DNA of 64,000 nucleotides, from the NCBI RefSeq assembly GCF_900130015.1, contig NZ_FQXS01000016.1, forward strand, positions 55,389-119,388. The letters run 5' to 3'. Shown here one piece after another: positions 33,462 to 42,183 of the stretch. Numbering within the stretch: the first letter of the stretch is position 1; every line of letters starts with the position of its first letter. The stretch is from Desulfofustis glycolicus DSM 9705. GTDB lineage: Bacteria; Desulfobacterota; Desulfobulbia; Desulfobulbales; Desulfocapsaceae. The notes under the pieces are model-generated. The model was not told where the DNA came from and made no database searches. It saw only the letters and a program-made list of their open reading frames with translations. The translations under genes and the position numbers were made by a program.

Positions 33462-34960
33462 CGATGTTTCCCGTTGGTGTTTAGGGCATCTGCTTGGGTT
33501 GAATGGCCGCGATACGAAGCGACATCAATCCCGAGTCTGGCAAAAATTTTCTGCAAAGCTACCCGTGACAGGCCGGCGATCCGCGCGGCCTCGGATACAT
33601 TGCCTCCGGTTGCAGTCAGAAGCTGTTCGACATAGTTCAAGGTGAAAGCGTTGACTACCGTGGCCTTGGCGTCTTTGTAGGAGGCCGGCGGCTGCCCGCT
33701 CCTGTGCTCGTCGGTGGCTTGGGCCTGCGGCATATGGCTGGTATTGAATACCCTGCGGACCAGGTCCATGTCTATCAGCTCTCCGTTACAGAAGACCGAC
33801 AGCCTTCTAATAACATTTTGAAGTTCACGGACATTTCCCGGCCAGGGGCGATTGCTCAGCCATTGCATGACGTCGGGAGTCATCTCCGGTTCGGAGATAC
33901 CGGCTTCTCTGCAGGCGCAGTTCAGAAGGTGCCTGGCCAGCAGCGGGATATCCTCGATGCGATCACGAATCGGAGGAATGGTAATGGACAACACGTTGAG
34001 CCGGTAGAAGAGGTCTTCGCGAAACAAGCCGCTTTTCATGGCCGCTTCGAGATCTCGATTGGTTGAGGCGATGACCCGCACATCGACATGACAGGTCTGG
34101 CTCGAGCCGATCGGCCGAACTTCTCCGTGCTGCAGGCAACGGAGCAATTTGGCCTGGATCGGAGGACTGATATCGCCGATTTCATCGAGATGAATGGTGC
34201 CGCCATCCGCCGCGACGAACAACCCTCGATGGTCTCGATCGGCACCGGTGAAAGCCCCTTTGACATAACCGAAGAGTTCACTCTCCAGAAGATTTTCCGG
34301 GATCGATGGACAATCGACAGCCAGAAACGGTTTGGCCGCTCGCGGTCCGAAGCGGTGAATCAATCGGGCCGTCACTTCCTTACCGGTACCCGATTCCCCC
34401 CGTATCAGGACCGTGTATTCTGAACGGGCGACGGTGGTGATGGTGCTTCTCAAACGTTGGATCGCCGGCCCTTCTCCGACCAGCTCTTCACGCGTATCCT
34501 GGCGAATGACGACCTGCTGCAGCCGACTGTTTTCCCTGAGCAGCCGGCTACGCTCCAATCCTTTTTCGACGACCCGAAAGAGGTGTTCGGGTTCGATCGG
34601 CTTGGTCAGAAAATCGTAGGCACCATTGTGCAGCGCCTGCACTGCCGTTTCCACGGTTCCATAGGCACTCAGCACGACGACGCTGATGTCGGGATGATGT
34701 TTCAGGGTTTCGGCCAACAGATGCATGCCGCCCATCTCCGGCATGCGCAGATCGGTGATCATGAGTTGCGCCGGTCGCTCTGCCATCTCCTGCAGGGCCT
34801 GTTTCCCGCTGGTGCAGACAGCGACCCGGATGCGGGGAAAGTTTCCGGTGATAAGCCGGGCCAACCCCTGGGCAAAATCCTGCTCGTCGTCGACGATTAC
34901 CATCCTGATGGCAATGGCTTCTTCGGAAGTTTGCGGTGATTTCATTTCGCTGCCTGTCAT
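33458..34960 (-). CDS. Sigma-54 dependent response regulator (NtrC type)
   Basis: This 500-aa regulator has a receiver domain with phospho-acceptor Asp (MITDLRMPE, D70), an AAA+ domain with Walker A GESGTGKE (188-195) and the sigma-54 contact loop GAFTGA (235-240), and a C-terminal Fis-type helix-turn-helix (about 455-490). It should activate sigma-54 promoters when phosphorylated. The start overlaps the sensor kinase stop by four bases. A strong sigma-54 promoter stands before the exporter gene upstream in the same unit, its probable target. Confidence 0.95.
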   Translation of the reverse strand: MTGSEMKSPQTSEEAIAIRMVIVDDEQDFAQGLARLITGNFPRIRVAVCTSGKQALQEMAERPAQLMITDLRMPEMGGMHLLAETLKHHPDISVVVLSAYGTVETAVQALHNGAYDFLTKPIEPEHLFRVVEKGLERSRLLRENSRLQQVVIRQDTREELVGEGPAIQRLRSTITTVARSEYTVLIRGESGTGKEVTARLIHRFGPRAAKPFLAVDCPSIPENLLESELFGYVKGAFTGADRDHRGLFVAADGGTIHLDEIGDISPPIQAKLLRCLQHGEVRPIGSSQTCHVDVRVIASTNRDLEAAMKSGLFREDLFYRLNVLSITIPPIRDRIEDIPLLARHLLNCACREAGISEPEMTPDVMQWLSNRPWPGNVRELQNVIRRLSVFCNGELIDMDLVRRVFNTSHMPQAQATDEHRSGQPPASYKDAKATVVNAFTLNYVEQLLTATGGNVSEAARIAGLSRVALQKIFARLGIDVASYRGHSTQADALNTNGKHR

Positions 34961-37374
34961 ACCGAGGGGTCGGCAGATGGGATTAACACGGTGAACTGTG
35001 CACCGCCCAAGGCGGCCGACCGGCCGATTTCGATCCGGCCACCGACATCGCTGACGATACCATAACAGATCGTCAAGCCAAGTCCGGTGCCGGCGCCGAT
35101 GTCCTTCGTCGAGAAGAATGGATCGAACAGGTGCGGCGCATCGTCGGTGGCGATCCCCGGGCCGTTGTCCGCAACGGTTATCGCAATCATGGTTTTCGAC
35201 CCTTTATCGACGAAAATGGCTAATTTGCCGACCTCTTCGTCGACGGCGTCAATAGCGTTGATGATCAGATTGCTGATGACCTGTTCGAGCGCTCCGACGC
35301 CAAGCCGGACTATCAGAGGTGTATCCGCGCATGTTACCTCCAGTTGGACCCCCTTTTTCGCGGCCTGGACGGAGAATACCTCGCTGACCGATCCGGCCAC
35401 CAGGCAGGCATCGGCAGTCCCGGAGCCGGCGGCTTTCGGACGGGCGAAGTTGAGCAGATCCTGGAGAACCCGTTGCGCCTGCTGGGTGTGACGCTCAATA
35501 ATAGCCAGATCGGTGAGTTGCTGCCGGTCGCTGACGGTTTGTCTGAGCAGGCCGGTGTAGCAGCGGATTACACCGAGCGGATTGTTGATTTCATGGGCAA
35601 TACCGGCGGTCAGTTTGCCGACGGTCGCCATCTTTTCGGTCTGCATCATCTGTTGTTGCATACGCAGCTCCTTGGTGATTTCACGCAGGTAGACGACGGC
35701 CTGATCGGCTTCTTCCGACGAGCTGCGGACCGGATAAAGAGACAGAGAGAAGGTGCGCCCGCAGGGCAGGCTGACTTCGCGCAGATCGGGCTCGCCGCGG
35801 GCGATCGCGTCCTTCATTGGACATTTCTCTGTTTCGGCGGGAAAAAACAGGGAGAGGATATTGCCATCCGTCCTCTCTCCGTCGGTCAATTCCGCCGTCA
35901 GTTTTTTTGCGGCGCGATTGACGGTCAGTGATGTACAGCCGGTATCCATGAGCATCAGCGGATCGGTGATTCCCTCAACAATGGTTTCCAGGATATTCAT
36001 CTGTCTCGCCAGGCTGTCAAGGGCCGTCAGGTTCTCCGCGGCAATACCGAGCTGTCTGCCGAGGGCCTGCAGGACACTCAGGTCGTGGCGAGCGGCTTCT
36101 TCCGGGGTCTTCCAGGAGAGGCAGAGCAGCCCTTCGGCGTTTCCGGTGCCGGATTCGACCGGGACATAAACGGCCGGACCACGGGCGACACAGACACCGC
36201 CGGTGACAATCTCGACGAACTGCTCCGGTTGCGGCAGAGGACTGTGCGTCTCCGGCCAACTGTAGGATCCTTGAGAAGCCATCGTGCAGATATAAGCGAT
36301 TCGTTCCGCCCCGAAGCGGCGGCAGATCTGGGGCAGGGCATGCTGCCAGAGCTCCGAGCGCGATCTGCTCTGGTACATGTCCTCGAGGAGTCGGACAAAC
36401 AGGTGAACGTCCGCCCGCCGGGCTTCCATCTCGTCGGAGAGGGCATCGGTGCGTTCATCTACCATCAGGCGCAGGTTTTCAGCGTAATTCTGCAATTGTC
36501 GACGTGCCTCAAACAGATGTTCGCCCATCTGCTCGATACCGTCCACCAACTCGTCGATCTCATCTCCCTGTTCGAGCTGACTGAGCAATTGCGCGCTCTC
36601 GATATCGGTTGCGTTGCGTTGAAAGACGCTGGTCAGGCGCTTCAGGTTGTTGACCACGAGCAGCCTGAAGAGCACATTGCTGGCGAAAAAGAAGAGCAGA
36701 ACTCCAAAGGCGAAAAAGGCGAAATAGGTCAGTATGGTCTGACGCAGACGGCCGACGCTCTTTTGTACCGAAGTGGCAACGAAATCAAGCCCGGCTATGG
36801 CTCCGAGTTCCTTGCCGAAGCCCCGGTCGCCATAGCGTTGTAGCAGGTCGGCAGGGGCATCTTCCGGTTTGCCGTGACAATACATGCATTGCTGCTCGAA
36901 GCGTACCGGTCGCGCCATCACATAATGTCTATCACCGCCTAGATCCTGATACCCGTGCCATAATTGATGGTCTTCGTTTTCTCTGAAAAAGGTGATGAGC
37001 TGCCGCTCGAGATCATTGGCTTCATATTCGGGATTGCGGGCATCCAGTGCGACACGGCGAAAGATGCTGCCGATTTTCGGTGTACTCACCGAAGACATGA
37101 CCTTCCGAGATATATAGGAAGAAGACATTGCCTGGATGAGAAAGGCGTCCGGGAAATGTTCGTACATTGCCGGCCGCAATATCTGCCTGACGTACTGCTG
37201 CACTGAATCGAGGTGGGCAAAAATCAGATTGGCCCTGTCGTGGACTTCTTCTTCCAGGACACTGCGCATGTGAAAGTAGGAACCGGCAGAGAAGATGGAG
37301 CCGAGCAGGAGCGCGGCTACGATCAGACCGAAGATGAATTTGGTCTGCAGGTTATAAGGCTTGGGAATGTGCAT
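34957..37374 (-). CDS. Sensor histidine kinase with periplasmic c-heme (DUF3365) domain
   Basis: This 805-aa kinase has a first membrane helix (about residues 12-32) and a periplasmic DUF3365/Tll0287-type domain that holds a c-type heme motif CMYCH (163-167). A second helix (about 212-240), a HAMP-like segment, a GAF-like region (about 330-455) and a PAS-like region (about 470-590) follow. A kinase core with GIAHEINNPLG carries the phospho-His, and an ATPase domain ends the chain. The start at 37374 is chosen for GGGGAG just upstream. The heme suggests sensing of redox state or a small ligand in the periplasm. Confidence 0.93.
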   Translation of the reverse strand: MHIPKPYNLQTKFIFGLIVAALLLGSIFSAGSYFHMRSVLEEEVHDRANLIFAHLDSVQQYVRQILRPAMYEHFPDAFLIQAMSSSYISRKVMSSVSTPKIGSIFRRVALDARNPEYEANDLERQLITFFRENEDHQLWHGYQDLGGDRHYVMARPVRFEQQCMYCHGKPEDAPADLLQRYGDRGFGKELGAIAGLDFVATSVQKSVGRLRQTILTYFAFFAFGVLLFFFASNVLFRLLVVNNLKRLTSVFQRNATDIESAQLLSQLEQGDEIDELVDGIEQMGEHLFEARRQLQNYAENLRLMVDERTDALSDEMEARRADVHLFVRLLEDMYQSRSRSELWQHALPQICRRFGAERIAYICTMASQGSYSWPETHSPLPQPEQFVEIVTGGVCVARGPAVYVPVESGTGNAEGLLCLSWKTPEEAARHDLSVLQALGRQLGIAAENLTALDSLARQMNILETIVEGITDPLMLMDTGCTSLTVNRAAKKLTAELTDGERTDGNILSLFFPAETEKCPMKDAIARGEPDLREVSLPCGRTFSLSLYPVRSSSEEADQAVVYLREITKELRMQQQMMQTEKMATVGKLTAGIAHEINNPLGVIRCYTGLLRQTVSDRQQLTDLAIIERHTQQAQRVLQDLLNFARPKAAGSGTADACLVAGSVSEVFSVQAAKKGVQLEVTCADTPLIVRLGVGALEQVISNLIINAIDAVDEEVGKLAIFVDKGSKTMIAITVADNGPGIATDDAPHLFDPFFSTKDIGAGTGLGLTICYGIVSDVGGRIEIGRSAALGGAQFTVLIPSADPSV

Positions 37375-37524
37375 ACCACTCCCCAAAGTTATCGAAACAT
37401 CCGGTCGTCGGGAAGTGACCGGCAAAGGATGGATACAAAGACGGTGTTCGTACTGATGGCGTCATTGTAACCCACGGCAAGGATTGCTTCAATAAAACGG
37501 GAACCAGTTGTCACTCCGATCCGG

Positions 37525-37767
37525 TTATCGATCGGCTAAAACTGTTTCCAGGTATTGCTCGCCCTGCTCGACCTGCTGAACATCGGTGTAGTAATAGCGG
37601 GACGGGTCAATGTTGTTGTCCTCGAGCAGAATAGACATCCTGTCGAGGACGTCTACCGAGTCGGTGAGCAGCGGTAGCACCCCATAGACAAAGGATAACA
37701 GTGCGCACAAGGAGATGGCGAAAGCGGTCAATCGGCGGGGCAGGCTTGTTTGGGTTTGTGTTTTCAT
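37525..37767 (-). CDS. Small membrane-anchored protein between exporter and sensor
   Basis: This 80-aa protein has a basic N-terminus, one hydrophobic helix (about residues 13-33) and a short C-terminal tail with YYYTDVQQVEQGEQYLE, which should face the periplasm. I do not recognise a family. It sits 69 bases downstream of the exporter and about 150 upstream of the kinase. A strong hairpin lies just before its start. It could be an accessory subunit of the exporter or link it to the sensor; that is speculation. Confidence 0.6.
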   Translation of the reverse strand: MKTQTQTSLPRRLTAFAISLCALLSFVYGVLPLLTDSVDVLDRMSILLEDNNIDPSRYYYTDVQQVEQGEQYLETVLADR

Positions 37768-37777
37768 GAGTAGTGGT

Positions 37778-37802
37778 GCGCCGGGGGGGCTCCCCCCGGC
37801 GC
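37778..37802 (-). repeat. Perfect 11-bp hairpin between exporter and small gene
   Basis: GCGCCGGGGGG (37778-37788) pairs exactly with CCCCCCGGCGC (37792-37802) around a three-base loop. The minus strand has no T-tract after it, so full termination is unlikely. It could stabilise the exporter mRNA end or reduce read-through into the sensor genes. Confidence 0.7.
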
Positions 37803-37836
37803 CGATTATCCTTTGAGGACACCTTGTGTTGATGCC

Positions 37837-39582
37837 TTATATCATAGCGGTGATTTCCGGGAATACCAGATAAAACATGATGTAGGCCATAGTCAAGGTC
37901 AGGATCAGGTTGAAACTCTGGCCGCAGACGTAGAGGATCAAGGGTTTTCCTCCCTTGAAATAGACGGCCAATTCACGGAAATTGGTGGATAGTCCGATAG
38001 CCGCGAACGACAGCGCGAAGAACCAGCCGCGCAGCAGCCGGGTGCCGCCGCGAACCGCGCCCTGATCCACCAGGGCGGCGCTCAGGTCTTTGCCAAGGTT
38101 GCTGTCCAGAATTGAAAAGAGAATCGATGCCGCAAGAAAGCCGAGTACGAACTTCGGGAAACGATGCCAGATCTCGCCGGCGCCGACGGAGCGTCCGGCA
38201 ACCCGTTCCACTCGCATGGTCCAGTAGAGTGCGACACAGAAGGCGGTGACACCGATCATCACGTTCTGGATCATTTTAATCGTTGCCGCGACGTACATTG
38301 CCTTGTCCCCGAGGAAGGCACCTGCTGCGGCAACCGCACCGGTTGCATCGATGGTGCCGCCGATCCAGGCGCCGCCGAGAATTTCCGGCATGCCCACCGC
38401 CTTGATGAAGGCAGGCATGGCAATCATCATAATGGCGGTGAAGACCAGTGAGAGTCCGATGGACAGCGTCAACTCCTCCTTTTTGGCTCGACAGGCCGCT
38501 GCGGTGGCTATGGCGGCCGAGGTACCGCATACGGACATATCGGCGGAGATAACGATGTTAAGCGTTTTGGACGGCATTTTCAAAACGGTCTGGCCAAAAA
38601 TATAGGTGGAGATGAGAACCGTCGGTGTGACTACCCAGGCCACGAAGATACCAGGGGTGCCGATGGCCATGATCTTGCCGAAAAGCACTTCCGCACCGAG
38701 CAGGACCAGACCGGTTTTGATGAAAAATTCGACCTGGCAGGCCGGCAGGACCCATTTGGGCGTGCCGAGGGTATTGGCCAACAGCATACCGATCAGGATG
38801 CCCCAGGCCTCGGCGCCGATGCCGTATTGCTTGGAGATTGCCTGGCCCCCGAGCATGAAGGCGAGTACCGTGACCAAAAAAACGATGACGAACCCTTTGG
38901 CAAAGGCGGTATAACTCTTGCCCATCATTTTTATCCCGATGCCGAAGATGATCATGAAAAAGATGCCCAGCCCAATCAGCGTCGGGATATAGTTGTAGGG
39001 TTTGTTGGTCGCCTTTGCCTTGGCTGAAGACTCTTTTTTTACAGCGGCCTGCCAGGCGGCGATCTTGGTTTTGGTTTCTTCGTTGAGTGTCTCATCGCCA
39101 AATGCTGCCGCCGCTGCCGCCTCTTCTGCCTGCATAGCCGCAGCTAGAGCGTCGGCGGTGGCCGTCTTTGCCGCCTCGTAAGCGGGCAGCGCCTTTTCGT
39201 TCATGGCCTGTGCTTGCGCTTCGGTGCGGACAAAGGAATCGACCGGGTTGCTTTTCCAGGACCCGGGGTGCTTGGTCCAGTGCGAGACAAATTTGCCGAA
39301 AGCAGTGCTGCTGGATGCCTTCAAGCTCTTCTTGGTCTGGTTGGCTTCGTGCCAGGCGATGGTTTTAAACGGTGCCCGGGCCGCCTCAACCTGCTGAATC
39401 TGGTTGGCCGCCTCAATTTTTCGGGCAAATTCTTCCTTTGGTCCAAAACCGAAATAGGCGATCAGGCAAACGGCGATAACGATAAAACCGAGCCAGATCG
39501 CCAGGTAGTCCTCTTTGGTCCATAAGTCGGACCAGCGACTTTGGCCGTGATCGACGACAACATTGGGGTCTGTTTGAGCCAT
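37837..39582 (-). CDS. YeiH/UPF0324 family (putative sulfate exporter) transporter
   Basis: This 581-aa protein has an N-terminal helix (about residues 28-48), a roughly 145-residue hydrophilic insert rich in Ala, Lys and Glu, and then about ten helices of the UPF0324/YeiH core ([40 protein letters not shown] near 340). Ordinary YeiH proteins are about 350 aa, so the N-terminal extension is a notable addition. The family is annotated as putative sulfate or sulfite exporters but is poorly tested. A strong sigma-54 promoter precedes it, and a sigma-54 regulator follows in the same direction. Confidence 0.88.
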   Translation of the reverse strand: MAQTDPNVVVDHGQSRWSDLWTKEDYLAIWLGFIVIAVCLIAYFGFGPKEEFARKIEAANQIQQVEAARAPFKTIAWHEANQTKKSLKASSSTAFGKFVSHWTKHPGSWKSNPVDSFVRTEAQAQAMNEKALPAYEAAKTATADALAAAMQAEEAAAAAAFGDETLNEETKTKIAAWQAAVKKESSAKAKATNKPYNYIPTLIGLGIFFMIIFGIGIKMMGKSYTAFAKGFVIVFLVTVLAFMLGGQAISKQYGIGAEAWGILIGMLLANTLGTPKWVLPACQVEFFIKTGLVLLGAEVLFGKIMAIGTPGIFVAWVVTPTVLISTYIFGQTVLKMPSKTLNIVISADMSVCGTSAAIATAAACRAKKEELTLSIGLSLVFTAIMMIAMPAFIKAVGMPEILGGAWIGGTIDATGAVAAAGAFLGDKAMYVAATIKMIQNVMIGVTAFCVALYWTMRVERVAGRSVGAGEIWHRFPKFVLGFLAASILFSILDSNLGKDLSAALVDQGAVRGGTRLLRGWFFALSFAAIGLSTNFRELAVYFKGGKPLILYVCGQSFNLILTLTMAYIMFYLVFPEITAMI

Positions 39583-39651
39583 TGCTCTCCTCCGTGATAA
39601 AGTGATTGTGCCTTCTGGCGGGTGCGCCAGGTGGTATTTTAGTGAGAGCGA

Positions 39652-39668
39652 AGCAAGTGTCGTGCCAG
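39652..39668 (-). promoter_or_regulatory. Sigma-54 (-24/-12) promoter before exporter
   Basis: On the minus strand CTGGCACG (39661-39668) and TTGCT (39652-39656) with four bases between match the sigma-54 consensus completely. Transcription would start near 39640, about 60 bases upstream of the exporter gene, which has a GGAGGAGAG ribosome binding site. Confidence 0.88.
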
Positions 39669-39811
39669 TCAGGAACCCATGGAGCGGTTAGCTTAAGTCA
39701 ATAAATATCAATATGTTATAGAAAACGGAAAAGCGAGTGCCGATGGGAGTTGGCGAGAGGTGACAACCCGGGTTTGCGTCGATGATAACTCAGGTTTGCA
39801 GGAAGGTGGTG

Positions 39812-40732
39812 TCAGATGATGAACTTCATGCCGCTCTCAGCGGAAAGATCGGAGAGCTCCTTGAGGTGGGCGCGTTGTACCATGGCGACGATCGATTCTA
39901 TTTTTGCCGCGATGGCCCGGGTGGCCAGGTCGAACTGGATGCCGCAGATGAACTCGGTTCCCTTTTTGCCCCGAACTTTGGAGATATGGCGAACCTTTGC
40001 GTTGAGCCTGACGAGCATCATGTCGTCGTGCACGAATTCAATGGTTCTGGTCTCGTCAATGCGAAACAGTTCCTGCTGCTCCTTGGCGATAGAGAAGGCC
40101 ATGCCGCTGGCGCTCATATCCACAACCCTGGTGCGGACGGTGCCGTGCTTGCGCTTGCCCATGACCAGGACAATCAATTTCATAGTTTCCGGGACCTTGG
40201 CCCGGAATTCCCGGGCGCCGCGTACCAGGCGGCCGATGGCCGGATAGGTTAGCCGAAGGACAGGCAGGCCGCGAACATCGGCCAGATCCTGGAAGACGGT
40301 GCCCAGTTCGACGGCATAGGTCGTGGTGAAAAACCGGATCAGGACCCGCTGTGAATGACGGATAAAAAGATTTCCGATCCCAGGTTCAAGGGGCAGCAAA
40401 ATCAGGTGTGACATCTGTTTGAGATAGTCGCCCGGCGAATAGTCAGGGGGTGGTGCTGTGGCACCGCTGTCGTCTTCTTCCGGCAGGGATGGCAGGTCGT
40501 CGTAAAGACGACTGAAGTAGACTCTGGTCAGACCGTCGAGTTCGACCTCGAGAATCTTTTCATCCATCAGTATCGTCTGCAGGTAAGGGAGCATATCGGT
40601 CGGCTTGTAAAAAATATCGCCGTCCTCGAGCGCTTCCTCGATCATCGCAGCGGTGAAAATTTCCTCGGGGAAAAAGATGTTGAGGCGTCGCTGGGTACGC
40701 TGTACGAGTGTTTCTGTGGTGGTGTCTGACAT
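39812..40732 (-). CDS. PilZ domain protein, YcgR-like
   Basis: This 306-aa soluble protein has an N-terminal YcgR-like region and a C-terminal PilZ-type domain, including RTRVVDMSASGMAFSI (about residues 202-217), which corresponds to the D/NxSxxG c-di-GMP binding motif. The Arg pair that usually precedes it is weak here (MGKRKHGTVRTR). It is probably a c-di-GMP effector for motility or surface polysaccharide. It stands alone with no flagellar or polysaccharide genes beside it. Confidence 0.75.
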   Translation of the reverse strand: MSDTTTETLVQRTQRRLNIFFPEEIFTAAMIEEALEDGDIFYKPTDMLPYLQTILMDEKILEVELDGLTRVYFSRLYDDLPSLPEEDDSGATAPPPDYSPGDYLKQMSHLILLPLEPGIGNLFIRHSQRVLIRFFTTTYAVELGTVFQDLADVRGLPVLRLTYPAIGRLVRGAREFRAKVPETMKLIVLVMGKRKHGTVRTRVVDMSASGMAFSIAKEQQELFRIDETRTIEFVHDDMMLVRLNAKVRHISKVRGKKGTEFICGIQFDLATRAIAAKIESIVAMVQRAHLKELSDLSAESGMKFII

Positions 40733-41003
40733 CGTAACCGGGTTTAGGGCGGTGCCGGGGGATGATCAGCACTGCCATTGTTGTGATCTGCTGAGATTCG
40801 CTTGGGTCCTCCTGTCCGAACTATCCGGTAGCGGTTGCGGTTCATGCCAATGATATAGTAAATCAATCAAACATGGAAATGCTATTTATACAAACAAACA
40901 CCGGGCGAGCGGCGCCTTGCGCGCTGCTGAGCTACCGTTATTACGGTATCGGCTTCGTTGTCCGCCGAAGAAACAGTGGCGTCGATTGTTTTCGGAGATC
41001 CTT

Positions 41004-41663
41004 ATGAAAAGCGGTATGTGTCGAATATCAGGTGTTTTACTGCTCATGGTGCTGGTGCTGTGTGGTTCGAGTAGGTCCAGCCACGCCGCCGATGTCTCGT
41101 TTCGCTGGGCGATCCTGGCCGAGGAGGACGGCGTTATGCAGCCACTCGATTTTTCCTCGCCGCCGGTGGTCCATTCGGGCACTCCGATGCAGTTTTATCT
41201 CGAACACCTGGACAATTGTTACATCTATCTCTACCTGCTCGATGCCGGCAATCAGGTGGCGGCGCTGTTTCCGATGACCAGTGGTTATTACACCTACGGA
41301 TTTCCACGCGGGCAGAAGTTCTTTCCGCCCGGGAACCGGACGTTTACCTTTGTCCCTCCGGGCGGCATGGAAACGTTTATCATGGTTGCTACCGTGCAGC
41401 GTCCCTTTCAATTGGAAAAACTGACCGATGAACTGCTGAAGAATCCGGGAAGCCGCTCACAGCAACAATTACTGCTCGGTGAGATCGAGGCCATGATCGG
41501 CAACGGCAAGCGAGAAAAGAGATCGCAAAAGGCCGAGGACCTGGTCGCCGTCGAGCGCCGCAGCAAGGCCGCCGACGGGAGTGTTACAACGGTTTCATTT
41601 CAGGCCGTCGAAGTCGATATCGCCGATTTTTACGGACGTAAACTGCTCATCGATCATCGTTAG
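41004..41663 (+). CDS. Secreted DUF4384-like protein
   Basis: This 219-aa protein has a signal peptide (ending SSHAA) and a beta-rich domain with YIYLYLLDAGNQVAALFPM (about residues 72-90), the typical core of DUF4384. The start at 41004 follows a GGAG sequence; the frame is open upstream but lacks a good start. The C-terminal 60 residues are charged and helical. DUF4384 often occurs with Ser/Thr kinases or caspase-like domains, but none is nearby. Its role is unknown. Confidence 0.7.
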   Translation: MKSGMCRISGVLLLMVLVLCGSSRSSHAADVSFRWAILAEEDGVMQPLDFSSPPVVHSGTPMQFYLEHLDNCYIYLYLLDAGNQVAALFPMTSGYYTYGFPRGQKFFPPGNRTFTFVPPGGMETFIMVATVQRPFQLEKLTDELLKNPGSRSQQQLLLGEIEAMIGNGKREKRSQKAEDLVAVERRSKAADGSVTTVSFQAVEVDIADFYGRKLLIDHR

Positions 41664-41754
41664 GGAAACTTGAACAGGGCGGGGCTGAGCGTGATCGGTA
41701 TTGAGCCGATTGCAGGAACACCGGATCGATGGGGCCTAACCGAAACAGGGAACG

Positions 41755-42183
41755 ATGAAACCATTGACCACACCGCGCATGGATCGCTGTATCGGCTGTC
41801 ATTCGTGCTCGCTCGCCTGTGCCCGCCTGGTGCATAAAAAGCTTTCCTGGGCAACCTCGGGTATCAGGATTCATTCGGCCGGCGGGCTCTCCACCGGCTT
41901 TATTTCGGTGGTCTGTCTCGGCTGTGACCCGGCACCCTGTGTGCAGGTCTGTCCAACCGGTGCTTTTCGGCAACGCAAAGGGGGCGGTGTGGTTGTCCGT
42001 AAGAGCGACTGCATTTCCTGCGGAGCCTGCGTCACCGCCTGCCCCGTCGGGGCGATTTACCAGGACGGCGGCGGGGAGGTCTATGTCTGCCTGCATTGCG
42101 GGCGCTGTGTCGAATTCTGTCCCCACGGTTGTCTGGAGTTAACGCAGCGCGCCGACCTGCAGAGGAGTTTGGACCATGAATGA
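41755..42183 (+). CDS. Polyferredoxin with four Cys clusters (AOR partner)
   Basis: This 142-aa protein has four cysteine groups: CIGCHSCSLAC (about residues 12-22), CLGCDPAPCVQVC (about 54-66), CISCGACVTAC (about 86-96) and CLHCGRCVEFC (about 112-122). It should bind up to four [4Fe-4S] clusters. It overlaps the aldehyde:ferredoxin oxidoreductase gene by eight bases and is the likely electron acceptor or partner of that enzyme. Soluble, cytoplasmic. Confidence 0.9.
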   Translation: MKPLTTPRMDRCIGCHSCSLACARLVHKKLSWATSGIRIHSAGGLSTGFISVVCLGCDPAPCVQVCPTGAFRQRKGGGVVVRKSDCISCGACVTACPVGAIYQDGGGEVYVCLHCGRCVEFCPHGCLELTQRADLQRSLDHE

